This document shows, in pieces, positions 50,476 to 63,024 of a DNA stretch of 64,000 nt. The position numbers were made by a program, and so were the translations under genes. Origin of the DNA: Ptiloglossa arizonensis (lineage: Eukaryota; Arthropoda; Insecta; Hymenoptera; Colletidae). The notes beneath the pieces are model-generated. The model was given only the letters and a program-made list of their open reading frames with translations. It ran no database searches and was not told where the DNA came from. The stretch covers positions 9,825,105 through 9,889,104 of the forward strand of contig NC_135052.1 of the NCBI RefSeq assembly GCF_051014685.1, written 5' to 3'. The first letter of the stretch is position 1. Each line of letters begins with the position of its first letter.

Positions 50476-51090
50476 CGTCGCGAGCGAACGAGGAGCGAAC
50501 AAGTAAGCAACGAGCGAACCAACAGCGAGAAGCGAACGAGCAGCGCGGAGGGAGCAACCGGTAACTAGAAACGAACGTGTAAACAAGGAGCATTGAGAAG
50601 CGAGCGAGTAAGCAACGAGCGAACGAGCAGCGCGGAGGGAGTAACGAGTAACTAGAAACGAACGTGTAAACAAGGAGCAGCGAGAAGCGAGCGAGTAAGC
50701 AACGAGCAGCGAGGAGCGGACATGTGAACAAGGAGCAGCGAGAAGCGAGCGAGTAAGCAACGAGTGAACGAGCAACGTGGAGGGAGCAACGAGTGAACGA
50801 GCAACGTGGAGGGAGCAACGAGTGAACGAGCAGCGTGGGGGGAGCAACCAGTAACTAGAAACGAACGTGTAAACAAGGAGCAGCGAGAAACGAACATGTA
50901 AACAAGGAGCAGCGAGAAGCGAGCGAGTAAGCAACGAGTGAACGAGCAACGAGCAGCGAGGAGCGAACATGTGAACAAGGAACAGCGAGAAGCGAACGAG
51001 TAAGCAATGTGTAACTAGAAGCGAACGAGTAAGCAATGTGTAACTAGAAGCGAACAAGTAAGCAATTAGTGAACAGCGCGGAAAGAACAA
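50173..51090 (-). other. 305-codon open frame created mainly by the 29-bp minisatellite
   Basis: About two thirds of this minus-strand frame (50476-51090) is minisatellite. The translation repeats with a 29-residue period, with words such as LLVHSLLTRSLLAAPC and SRCSLFTRSFLV, because three 29-bp units equal 87 bases. Other minus frames over the same array (50465-50818, 50652-50978) are open too, so openness is a property of the repeat and not evidence of coding. The last 100 codons lie in unique CG-rich DNA. It could be a repeat-containing protein but is more likely non-coding. Confidence 0.12.
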
Positions 51091-51236
51091 CGAGCGATAA
51101 CCGAGCGAACAAACAACGAAGAGAGAAAAACGTGCAACAAATCAGCGAACAAGCAGCGAGGAGAGTGCAACGAGCAACGAACGAGCGAACAACGAGTAGC
51201 GAGGGCCGAGCGACGAACAGTAAATGAACGAGCAAC
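50476..51236. repeat. 29-bp minisatellite, about 26 units
   Basis: The 29-base period is exact in clear places: cgagtgaacg at 50761, 50790 and 50819, and agaagcgaacgag at 50988 and 51017. A higher-order unit of 87 bases (three monomers) repeats gaaacgaacgtgt at 50568 and 50655. The monomer is built from gagcgaac, gagcagcg and gtaagcaac words. Edge units after about 51060 are more diverged. The array sits at the edge of the CG-rich island. Confidence 0.95.
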
Positions 51237-51720
51237 CGGCGTTGCGGAGCTCGTTGAACGCGAGAATTCGGTGGATGTTCGATGTCGGAGTATCGATTGC
51301 GAGGGAATCGTACCCGAGAATGAACTCGTACAACGCACTCGAGGACTTTTGGGCGCGAGAAGATGCGCTGCACGAGCGTACGCTTTCGTTCACCCGTATA
51401 CGTGTACGTACTTTGAACAGTGCGGTGCGATAGATTGCAAAGTCGCGGAACGGGGACGGGGGAGTGGATCCAACAGCCCGGTACGTATTATTTACAGAGT
51501 TGGAAGTAGGGCTTTAGTTGCGTGTACTTTACTTTTGAACATAATACGTATACGTACGTATATGGCGTCACGTCCGATATTACCGTATCGAGTTACGTCG
51601 CTGTTATTATGCGCGGTGAAAAGTATTTCCCGCGAAAGTTGACTGGTTTCGAGAGGTATACTTCGAGTTTATCAGCTCGTATTAGTAGGAGGGGTAAAGG
51701 ATCGGCGAAGAACGAGTTTT
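51237..51720. other. CG-containing DNA next to the minisatellite
   Basis: Overlapping plus frames at 51224-51433, 51271-51642 and 51522-51734 and antisense frames are open, none recognised. The simultaneous openness on both strands is compositional. Confidence 0.4.
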
Positions 51721-54700
51721 TCTTCTTTTTTTGATTTCGAATGCACCGATCGTCGAAGCTTCTTATTCTCTGCGAGAAAGTATTAAATTATCTGCGTCGA
51801 AACAATTATTCGTCGACGAGATATTTCAATTTGAATGTTCACCCACCAAAAATCTATTCATTTTTAATTTGAAATATTAAATCGACGTAACGTAATTAAG
51901 ACTGTAATATCGAGCAAGATACGCTCCGTACGCGAACAAGAAGATAGCTTCTGGATTTTCTTTTCTTTTTTTTTTCTTTCGAAGACCTCCCACGTAATTT
52001 AATGGGAATTTAACGCGAGAGTGTAATTATTCTTGGCGACGGGACAAGCGCGTTACGCGCGATAATTAAACAAATACCGGCTACGGAACGTAAATCGTCA
52101 GGGAATGGAAAATTAATTGACATTCGAAAACAAACTGCCGCGAATCCTTGGATCTATTTGCGTTACACGGCGGACGGATTGACGTGTTTATAAAAAATTT
52201 ACAATTTGACGCACAGGCTACAAGCTTCGAACGTACGGGATGCTTTCGTACCGGAAGGACAATTCTACGCAAATAGTTTACGTTACTGTGATAAAGTTAC
52301 CTTCAATATTTGTGGATTTTTGTTCATTCAATCGACGCGATAAAAGAACGGTATCCTTGACGCGAAAGCCTCGAGATTTGAAAAATCGGACCAAGACGAA
52401 ATTACATTTCGTTTTTTCTTTTTTTTCGTCGATTATCGATTATCTAAACGCGACGATTTACGGGGTTGCGATTATTTTACGGTGCAAGCAGCCGCGGAAC
52501 AAGATTGCGAGTCACCTGAATTTTGTTTAACCCGATAAACGGGACGGTAAAAATTGAAACGACCTCGCAATGAAAATCGTTCGTATTAACGAAATTTGTT
52601 AGTTTTCTAACTACGATCACCCCGAGTGGGTTTCGTTGTTCTGGCAATTACGCTCGTGACGATAAATTTCATTGCCTTTACAACCGCGTCTGCGTCGAGG
52701 GAACTTCGATATTTTGGAAAAACAATTCACCAGCAATCTCATTAATCGCCGGACTAGCGAATACCGGGAGTATTCGGAAAATTGTCCCGTAATTTCAAAA
52801 ATTGCGCAAAAATGAAACGCGCATTTACGTTCTCAACCTAGAACGATCGCGTTTCGCAATAAAGATTTAATTCGCGTGGCCGTTGGAAAATGATTAACGT
52901 TGCCGCTCGAAAGATATTCTCATCGCGTGTACAGCGTCATCGAATTATATCCTTCGTATCTTTCGTACGTACACCGAATTCATCGGCCACGTTCTATTTT
53001 TCCGTTAATATCGGCTCGCGATGAGAGAAGTATGCAGATGCATAGAGTTATGTTAAAGGTACGCAAAAAATTTCTGAAATAAATGTAATAAACGTTGAAC
53101 GTTAGCCGATTTGTAGTTCCGCGAAATTTCAATGGCACACGAAATAAAAATTTTCACCTACCGGCACGCGCAGACTCCTCGAACAATTTTAACATTTTTC
53201 AGCCCGGTAATATTAACGAATTTGCAACATTTATACGGGAATATTATAATATTGCGTTTCCCGTAACAACGAGTCCCTCTAGCATTTATCGTCATGAATA
53301 TTACCTTTTACGATTTACTACTTTTACCGCGATCGTGCGAGATTATTCGAGATTATCGTTGGAGAAACGAAAGGAAAAAATTAATCCTTGATCGGTAACT
53401 TGAGTTCCACGGTTCTCGTTGATTACGTAGTTTTTTTTGTAATTTCTCTCGGTGTTGATATAGGAATTGGTGTAGTTTCGCTTTGCGACGACACAGCGAT
53501 CTTCGGATAACAAAATGAATTTTACTTCGGATAACCGAACGGGGACCATCTCTACCTCGGTTACAGGATGTCACCCAAGGTTCATCACATTCTCTTCGTC
53601 GTGCGGTGTGTGGCTCGACCTCAATTCGAGATAAAAACGATCGATTCCTGGAAAGAAAACGGTACCTTTCCCGAATAACTGATCAGGAGAAAACCCGATT
53701 TACGATCAGCTTGCAGAGACTACTGTATTACCGCGAGCGGTTAAATTGGAAAGTATAACCATACAATCTATACTCTTTAATTACTTTATTCGATCATCTA
53801 TTCCCGAAAAAAAAGGACATCGACCTAGGAATTGGAAGAAATAACGTTCCGAAACGTGTTGCTCGATCGAACTGCGAAGTCTCCGCTTTGATTAAAAAAT
53901 AAAGTAAAAAGAGCACACGAAATCGACGATTGAAGTAAAAACGTTACTGCGTGCAAATCGACTCGAGGAAATGAAATCGTTGTTAAAAATCTCATACGAA
54001 TGATTCGACGAAAATTCGGCTATAAAAATTAACGTGAATTTACTCCTATTATACTTAGTATCGAACTCGAAGACCGATGTTGAATCCATTTCGAGTCAAA
54101 GCCCCCTTTAATCGAATCGAAAGCTGTTCGATCTAGTTCCAGTTACCGTTCTGATTAAAGTAATAATAATTTCATTGAAAATACGCGCTTTACGAAAAAG
54201 TATAAATATTTTTCGAACGTGTACAGTCAGGGGGCGAAGAAAGACACGAGACACGTTCCCCGTAGAGGTTTCTCGCAAAGTTGTGTATCGCCGATTAGAT
54301 TGTTATCGAATAAATTCGTGTTTCGATATATCGGCTGTCGGTTATTCGAGATTGCAAAGGCGCGAAAACGCAATTTACATAAGAAAACTAGACGCTTGCG
54401 AATCTCGATGGTGCAGTTTGCACAACGAATGCGCAGGTTATGAATTAAGCCCTCGGGTAATGCAGGAAAAGTAGCGACGACTTACGGCGTAAGCTGAAAG
54501 TGTTAAAATGCCGAGATACATTTTGATGACCTCTCGGATTTGTATTACCGCGGTTCCGCGTGATATTATATTATCAAGTTGCAAGGGAAATTTGAATACG
54601 TCCTATCTCCTTCTCGTCTGTGGCTAATTAACTTTCCCCGGGACTAAGCTAATTAAATAATGAAAATAACTTAGTTGACAATTTCAATGGAAGTGAAACT

Positions 54701-57700
54701 TCTGCAATTTTCTCGTCGTTCGGCTTAATGGAACTTCGTAATTTGATGCATTTCGCGAGACTAATGACAGGTTCTCGCGACCCTTCAAATATTTTAATTG
54801 GTACAGTATCATTTACTACCCTCGAAAGGACGGTTTTGATTTTCAACGCACACGGAAACTCGAAAACACTCGACAAATGCGCGCAAACTATTTCGTTCGT
54901 TTTAATCCCACGGTGAGATTAAACATGTCGCGTGTTTAGATTACTTCTCTTTTTTTTTTCCCCCCCCTCGCACCAACGGTGTTTATTTAGCGAGAAATCT
55001 TCTTAAATAAATATCATACGCGCAAATGTTTCATCGTTGTTTTCCTCACATTTTCTTCGCGCCAAAAATTTCGTTCAATCTCCGAAGATTTTATGCCCTT
55101 TCACCGGTACATCACCGGTTCATTGAGTAGTTTCCTGTAAGTTTGAGAACGAAGAGTTTTCAAATTACTCATCCGTGTATTTTTAATGGGGCCACAATTT
55201 TTCTAACGAGCAACTTCGAAAGAAGTGCGCAAACATTCGATTACTTTCAACGTTCAAATTTCAATAACGAGATTTGTCTTACCATACAGGGCCGCGGTTT
55301 TGCGTTGAACAATGGTCCGGTTTGTAACTTTTAAATACGTAAAATTTCTCAACGCGTGAAATATAATTTCACTTTCCTTTTCTTTTTTCTCGGGACGAAG
55401 CCATCTTCGATTCGATACAGTATTGCTTCCGATGAAGTTTATACTTTTCTGGAAGGTTCATCGTCCGATGTCAAAGCGTGTTAGTAGCGATTGATGCGTA
55501 TTAACGCGGAACACTGGTCAAAACTCGTTACCAACTTCTCAATTCGACGAGTGTTGCAAAGTTTCGGTTCGTCGTTGGTAGGTAAGTAAACGAAACGTTT
55601 CAGAACGAATAAACGAATAAATAAATTCAGTCAAGGAGGAAATAAACGAACAGAATGGCTGTGACAGTCCGTGTGAAATTCGCGTTTGCACGGTATGTCT
55701 CGACAAACACGTATGACATATTTCCGATGCATACTTTCGCGAATGAAGCGGAACATTACCAATCGCCTGGTCTTGGAAATTAGCGATGCTAAATATCCAA
55801 AATAAAATAGCTCGTTTTGCGATTTCGCTGTGTCGCTTATAACTCCAGAAATATGAATTCGGCTTTAATATACGTCGAACGATAACGTCGATCCCGGTTC
55901 AATACAGAAATGTCAGGAGTTATATTTTAATAAAACTATTTTTTGTCTCGGAGGAACACCGTCGAACTCGCGATCGATAAACGTGTCCCCGTAAACTCGA
56001 GATATTCGGAGAATCGGGAACATTATTTGTCGTCGAAATATTATAATTTCAGATATCGCGAGAACACTGCGGAAACCCGGCAATTCGGATAAGTAATTCA
56101 GATTTATACAAAGTCTCGCGAAGATTTGTCAGTAAAGATTCGGCGCAATTGGTTGAAATAGCTGCTGACTTACTCGCCGCGTCCAAACCGAGGAGAGTTA
56201 ACCCATTTCGATTCGTGGAAAAGGTAACGGGAAGAACAGATAAAGGGTGCAAAAAATTGCGGACTTGGCAAACTTCTCGACCAGGCGCGATATTAAGCCG
56301 CTTATCGCGGAAGTAACCCCATTGTCGCACCGATCCGATTTAAACATCCACGTGCTCAAATACAATAACTCATTCGCGAGAAATTAATCAACGATCGGGT
56401 GATTGCGTATTCAGTAAACGTTCCGCTCGTGAAATATTAATGAAAATGTCCGCCTTAGAAATTCCACGTTTCGTTGATGACATAACTTTTTATGCCCCGT
56501 TCGTTCGCCGCGCTGTGATTGACTGTTGTTCCAGGTTAAACTCTCTAACATTATCGCGATATCGAAGGGATAATTGATCAAAATCGATTTAAATTCCATC
56601 GCGTAGAATCGAGGATTTTATCGGTCCGATTATTTCCCGATCGAAAAACTTAAAAGCCACGCTAATGAACTTTTTATGGAATACGTGCGACCGTTGTACG
56701 TTATACGCGAAGCATGGAATTTCATCGCGTTCGTGATTTCGTTCTATGGGATCTGCGAACTGATTACAATTTAATCGTAAATCATTTTTCCTTTCTTTCT
56801 CCTAAATTTGCACGGTACAATATCGTTATCTAAATAACAGCTGGTGTTGTAATTTGTGTCGTTTATGTTTTATCGCGTACGTACGAGCAAACGAGTTCAA
56901 CAAACACCAGGAAATATATTTGTCGCCTATCGAACTAAAAGCGCAACGAAGAACAGTATTCGTGAGAAATACATACTGTGCTTTACACTTTCCAGCAGTG
57001 CTCTCGATAGTATACATCACCGATATCTGACGTGGGGCCTTTCGTGTGAAAAAAGTATTCACTGGGAATGGTAGTTTGAGACTATTGTACCTGCAAATAG
57101 GTTTGCCGATTTTGCACGGCACGTTCAAAAATCGTCAGCTTGAATGCACTCTCGCATGCAACGAACAAGCAAATGCCTAATTTTTTCGGTTGCATTAACA
57201 CCTCGATTTATCGCTCAGCGTGTATCCAGAATTCCCTACCGGTGATTTTCTTCTTTGTTCGCCGGATACGTTAAGAAGATTGTACTCGTGCCGAATCAGA
57301 CATCGCGTTTCAGAACGAACTGTTCATTTTCTTATTATTCCCGGTAACTACGAGCAAATGGATATTACCGTTTCCTTGGAAAATCCTCGATCGAACCGCA
57401 TCTGATAAAAACACGAGTCGAATAATCGCGAGCGAGGAATATTTCGACGAAATTTCGGACATTGCGAAAACTTGGAGGATCTCGAAACCTGAAAAAGTGA
57501 CTCGAAGATTCTCGTATCGGTCGTCGAACCTGTTAAAATGTAACGTGGTATGTCTAAGAAAACGTGTGAAATTTCAAGACCGTAGAAAGTGTAATCGTCG
57601 GGGAACGGTTACCAGAAATAAGATACTCGTATCGGTAATCGATCGAAAGATATCAGATACTCGTAATAGAGTACTACGTACCTTGCAATTTTGTAACATC

Positions 57701-58380
57701 TTCCTCCCCAACGTTCCCCGTACAACGAATGAATCATTGAAGCCTGACAACTGAAACATCTTCGTCGTGTTCGCGGCGCGAAAACACGCCCCGGGAAAGA
57801 TATTAACGATTCGAAGTAAAAAATGTTCAAGGTCAAGACTCTTCCGACACGGAACGTGCGATCTGCAAATCTTCCAATAACGTTTTACAACATAGTGTAC
57901 AGTTGATTCAATCTCGTTAACCCATTTCCGTCTACCTTGAAAAGAAACACGGTTTGCGTCACTGTAGTTTAGCGCCTTAAATAACTCTTTCGTTGTTTGT
58001 GCGACGAAAAAATATGTTAGGGGAAATACGTTCTTTTGAATATTCAACGAAACATTCCGGTCGCAACATTCCTCTTTCCATTGGTCGCGAAACTTTGAAA
58101 CTGAAAACTACGATGCGTGCGAACAACTACTTTCGAATATTCGTCGTAGCTCGTGTAGCGGATTCCCGCGGCACGCGTGTATTTTTCTCAACGACTTTGT
58201 TCGCCGTAATGAGCAAAAAATACAAGTCGAAATACACAAAAACACGACACAATGGACGCGAAGCGAGGTGAAAGAGGGTGGGCGAGATTCGTTCGAATTG
58301 CCGTTTTGTAACCTGGATCTGGTTTTGTAACTTAACTTCTAATCTCGTAATCTCGTTTATTTGTTACGCGAGCGAGAGGC
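51721..58380. other. Gene-free DNA
   Basis: T/C tracts lie at about 51959-51981 and 54945-54968 (ten Ts followed by nine Cs). Frames are short to moderate: plus 53095-53391 (98 codons), plus 54175-54474 (99), minus 56049-56330 (93), minus 56826-57128 (100), minus 57574-58047 (157 codons with a plus frame opposite). The 157-codon frame has no recognised domain. I see no RNA gene or transposon. Confidence 0.45.
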
Positions 58381-59400
58381 TCGTTCGAGACCCTGGGCGG
58401 TACGGTGTTGCGTCCCGTTCAGACTCTACTCGTAGAAACAAGTGACAAGTTTCCAATAACACGACCTTGAGAAAAAGTGGCCTTTATCCTTGCTTCGTTG
58501 CTACGGTTCGCTCCTCTTTCCGGTACAATTCGAACGTTTTTCTTATCGGGGCAAACAATGGGGGGATATATTAAATTCCAGTCTCAGGTGACCGACCACG
58601 TATATCCATCCTCGGCGTTGAAACGATCAATCGGCCGATCATCGATCCGTCGAGGCTGTTCCACGATAAGCCACGAGACCGAAGAATTATAGGAATCCAG
58701 TCTCCTAAGCGTTCGAACTCCCTTCGTTTCACCGTAGACAATAGAAACCGCCCCTGTGACAGAGCAGTCCGTACTTTTCTGAAAGAAGAAGCCGGCCTTG
58801 TCCGCGTCATTCCCGACCTCTTTGTCCCGACACGTCACATCCCGAGAACGAGAACGCGGTGTACGTGTTCTCGTGTTCCTTCGTTCTTCGTCGACCTTAA
58901 CCCTCCGTCACGGGGTATCTACTTACGCTACAATATCCACCTGTGTCCCACCCCTTCCCCCCTCATCCTCCTCCTCTCCAATTCAACCCACCCATCCCCC
59001 CGTGTCATGACGCGACACTATCCCGTGGCTGTTGATATTTATGACAGGATACGGGGGACTCTTCGTCATGTGTTTCAACGAGTAGCTGCGGCGGCGGACA
59101 CGCGCGGAATAGTAATTCTTATCGAATATGATACGAAGAACGAATGGGGCCCGCTGTCTGAGGATCGTTGCGGCCGTAAGAAATATGGCAGTGCCTTTTA
59201 TCAGGGAAGATTCGGTTCGGTGAATTCGGCGAACCTTGCAGAGACTTGGGACGACAGGGGTCAGCCATTGGTCGAACTACGTTGAAACGGGTTTCGTAAC
59301 TTTCGTGACGATGCCGGGGGAACGAAACGGTGGCGGCAGAAGGGGAGAGGGATACGCGACACCGAGCCACGAAGAAAATCGAGCAATTTGAAGTTGAATT
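58381..59400. promoter_or_regulatory. CG-rich block with C-rich tract
   Basis: A less AT-rich kilobase with a C/T-rich run at about 58946-59001 (ccttcccccctcatcctcctcc, then cccacccatcccccc). Several frames are open on both strands (minus 58571-58810, plus 58798-59010, plus 59007-59285), all unrecognised. It could be a regulatory block or an unrecognised exon. Confidence 0.2.
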
Positions 59401-62400
59401 ACTCTTTCGGCGTTAGTTTTGAGAAGTTAATGCTTATAGTGTGGCGCTCGGTATAGAATCGAGACGCATTGCTACGGGATACCTCGACGAGACGAGGTGT
59501 GTTAATGGGATTTTGAAGACCCGCTGACGGTTCGAGAATGGAGTAACTTTGGCCATCTTCCCCGTCGTTGCTCGATTATTCGATATCGTTCCAAGAAATA
59601 GATTTTTACTTTTGTACTAATGTTTCGCGACGCGTCGAACGCACGGTTAGCGCTCACCGAGATTCAGTTGTAATTACACCGTTGTTGGGTTGACGGGAGA
59701 GTTCTGTCGTGTTTCAATTCGTACGGGTAATTTTATTAGTATTATCGTTTTCTGCTCGGTTGAAAAGAAACGGGAACAATTTGTTGCTCGGGGACTTATT
59801 TCACCTGGCTCTTGTACGATATCAAAGGATTACTTTCGGTAACCTTTGTCAATTACTCGTAGTGTTGAATTTCTGTGTTAATCTTTAACTGGTACGGTGA
59901 CTGGTCATGTGTACGGTACGGTGAGGTCTGCAGGATCCCGTGTAATTGTCTAAATATTTGCAAACATTGTTAGGAAAAATATCCAATGTCGAAAAATGTC
60001 GATATTGTCTTTAAGGAGGAGTTCGAACCTAAATTTTCTACGAAGCAGGACTTCGAGCAGGATTAGGTGATCGGTTGCGACCGGTAGGTACTTTGCATTC
60101 GTTGCACCATGGAACAGAGTCCTTCGATAGCAGTTAGGAGATTTTGGAGCGACCTATTCTAATACTTGTTACGACAATTTGATCTCTTTTGGGTACCGAG
60201 AGGATTGTTTCGTATCTTTTGAAGAGCGGATACTTCCGATACACGGAACGGTACGCTAATTTCCACTTGGAATAGAATCACCAAACCTTTTAACATCGTA
60301 TCGAGAAAACAATTCGAATAAAAAGTACACCGCTAAATAGCGAATAGTCTTTCGTGGAAATGGCAGTTTCACAAATGTCAAGGTCAACGTGTTAATCTCG
60401 TTACGTCGAAAAACATTTTCCACGACGTAAGAAGTTATCAGAGATTTTTTCCGGTCTAATGCTTTTAGTATAAACATATTTCGTAGTAAATTGGACGTAG
60501 CCTGCGGGTATCTCGAGCAAAAAAATTTGGCAAAAAAACATGGACCGAAGGATCGTAACTTGGTTAAGGCCAGTCCCTACGCGTGTCACGTCACGGATTT
60601 ATCAGACATCAGTTGCTGTTAGAAGCGAAGTAGAAAAACGCTGGTACGCGTGATCCACGAAAATTCGCATACCTTTTCGTTGACTTTTTCGCTAATTTAA
60701 TCAGACGTTGATTCGTCGAGAAATTGTTATTGCGCGTATATTGTTCGTTCGAAGTTGATTCGACGAGTGAACCAACTACGGGACAAGTATTTGTTCCGAG
60801 TTGATTCCGAAACTAAGCCATCTAGGAACAATAGCGATAAGAGAGCGAGAAACGAAATGTCTCATTAAAGTTGGAAAAGTTTCAAGCCTAAACCTGCATT
60901 AAACGAATGGCGCAAGTCGAATTCGCGTAACTCGAGGGGACCCACTATATTCCGACGTCCATACACGTTTAGCAAGATAATCTCGTTGCCGTGGCCGCTT
61001 GAAACTTTTTTACGTGACGTATTTAAAGATAAGTTGGAAAAAGTTGCGGCGGAATTGGACGCGTTCAGAGAGCAGCTATACGTTCACCGGCGCCAAAGAT
61101 GTTATCGCTTAAGTAACTCGATACATGTGACGGTGGAGTGACTTAAAGATTCGCAATTTTCGTTGCTGCGACCACCGAACAATTAGAATTTATTCCGCTG
61201 TTGTTCCCTAATTACCGAATCTTCTCTTACCGTGTGCGTCGAATTTTCGTTCTCGTTTATTCGTGTCTTTTTTTTTCTTTTTTCTTTCTTTTTTAATAAA
61301 ATTCCAGCACCCTTTCGCGAACGTCGGTACATTCGAATTCCAAATTTTGTTCCATATACGTTCCCTGATTCGTTCTGCACGACACACACTTCAAGTTTAA
61401 TTAATCCTGGAAGGACTTTTGTGGTCTCGAGCGATCCCATGCATTTCTAAATTACTTCGCTTACCTTCGATTATTAACTTTTTCTCGACTCGAGTACGCG
61501 CATTTTAACAGCGTGTAATTCGTTATATTTCGCATCACGGGAACAAGAGACCCGGACGTTGCGACGTATTATCTAATAAATTAGTATTTGCAGATAATAA
61601 TCTGTTGCAGTAAATTCTACTTCGAAACGACGTTGCGCGGAAACGTATTTCAAATTAATTTATTGCTTTCGACACGTCCGTCGGGAACCATTCTTTTTAT
61701 CTATTTATCGGAACTAACGTTCATATTTTTCGCGAATAGGTTTTTTTTTTCCCCCGCACGTGCTACAAATTCGTTTCGTTCGAAGCTGATAAAATTTAAG
61801 CGCGGTAGGGCTTCTCCGAATGACTTCAAAAGTCAAACTCGGTTCAAGTCATCCTGGAGTTAATATCGCGAAATCTCTTATCAAGTGGTTTAAGACACGA
61901 GGTTAATTACTTCTACTTTTATGTTACGACAGCTCACCTCTCCGCTTGAGTGCAGGTTTGTACGAAGAGATGCGAGGATAATGGTTCGTACCAACCGAAC
62001 GTTACGGTGGGGATAGCTACTCGGAGACCTTACGAGGCCAATTAATATTGTTTCCACTATAATAGGACGAGATTATACCGATCTCCGTCCGATTCTTCGA
62101 ATCGACCTATTCAATTGATGGGAGTAATTGAAACTTTATGCACTCCAGCTTGAATCTCTCGAGCAGACGTTTGCCAGACCGGTCGAAAGAAAGATTATTA
62201 CAACCTCCTATAGATTTGTTCACTCTTACGATATACGTTGCAACGTTCGAGCTACCTCGTATTTCCTCGATTTCTAGCTATCGTACGGATTCAACGCGTC
62301 CGATTTATCCGCTAATCGTCCTCTCGCGCGAAGGCTACGTGTCGCGGGAAAATTCGAAATCCTCGAAACGTTTGTTCCTCCGGTGGCCGGCTTAGAGTCG

Positions 62401-62786
62401 AGTTATCGTTGTCACGATTTTTCTTTGAACCCGAACGTGCCGCCATCGATGAAATAACGCAACTTCTGTAACTCTCGTAAAATGATAGAACGCCCGTTTG
62501 TACGACGGTCTGCGGGTTTATTCAATGATTGGAAACTCGGTGGCGGAAAAGCCAGAAAATTTGATTCTTCCCTTCGAACGGAACAACACGTGACAGTTTT
62601 CTCGATCAAAGAACACGGCGTTAAAGCCGAACGGATGACTGGCTGTGATACAACGCCCGCGCGCCCACACACAGGTGCAGGCAAACGGGTAACAGTATTG
62701 TCATGGAGCGGAACAAGCGTAAAAGACTTCAATTTTTGATCGTTTCGCGCAAACTGTGACGCAAAGGGTCCGTATTGTCGCGCGGG
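59401..62786. other. Gene-free DNA
   Basis: Mixed composition with short open frames. A T/C tract lies at about 61265-61294 and a T run followed by Cs at about 61740-61755. Frames at minus 62412-62732 (106 codons) and plus 62482-62739 lie antisense to each other and are unrecognised. Confidence 0.45.
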
Positions 62787-62832
62787 CCTTTTTGTTTCTT
62801 TTTTTCTTTTTTCTTTTTTTTTTTTCTTTTTT
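62787..62832. repeat. Pyrimidine (T/C) tract of about 46 bases
   Basis: A nearly pure T/C run with a single G, directly followed by a GC-rich stretch. The first AG comes more than 15 bases later, so it is not an obvious splice acceptor. Confidence 0.85.
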
Positions 62833-62936
62833 ATTCGGTGTCGGCGCAGCCAGCGATTCCATCATCGTTCGCAACCCCGGAGACTCGTTTGCCCGCGAAA
62901 GAAGTTATTATCGGCATCTCGGGTTAATGAAAATTG

Positions 62937-62963
62937 CGGGGCGGGCCGGGGCGGGGCACCTGT
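62937..62963. promoter_or_regulatory. Tandem GC boxes plus CACCTG
   Basis: ggggcgggcc and ggggcgggg lie side by side and are followed by cacctg. GC boxes bind Sp1/KLF zinc-finger factors, and CACCTG is a Snail-type E-box. In AT-rich surroundings this cluster is unusual. No transcription start or gene can be assigned. Confidence 0.3.
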
Positions 62964-62984
62964 ACAGGAATTCTTTCGCTTTAT

Positions 62985-63024
62985 GAAAGTCGTCCCCTTT
63001 TACGAAGTCGAGGGAACGACTTCC
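62985..63024. repeat. Inverted repeat, 14-base arms
   Basis: gaaagtcgtcccct (62985-62998) pairs with agggaacgacttcc (63011-63024), with two mismatches and a 12-base loop. It lies just downstream of the GC boxes. Confidence 0.6.

Noticed and set aside
50476..51236. Minisatellite as a CRISPR array
   Set aside because: Units are contiguous 29-mers without unique spacers, and the genome is not prokaryotic.
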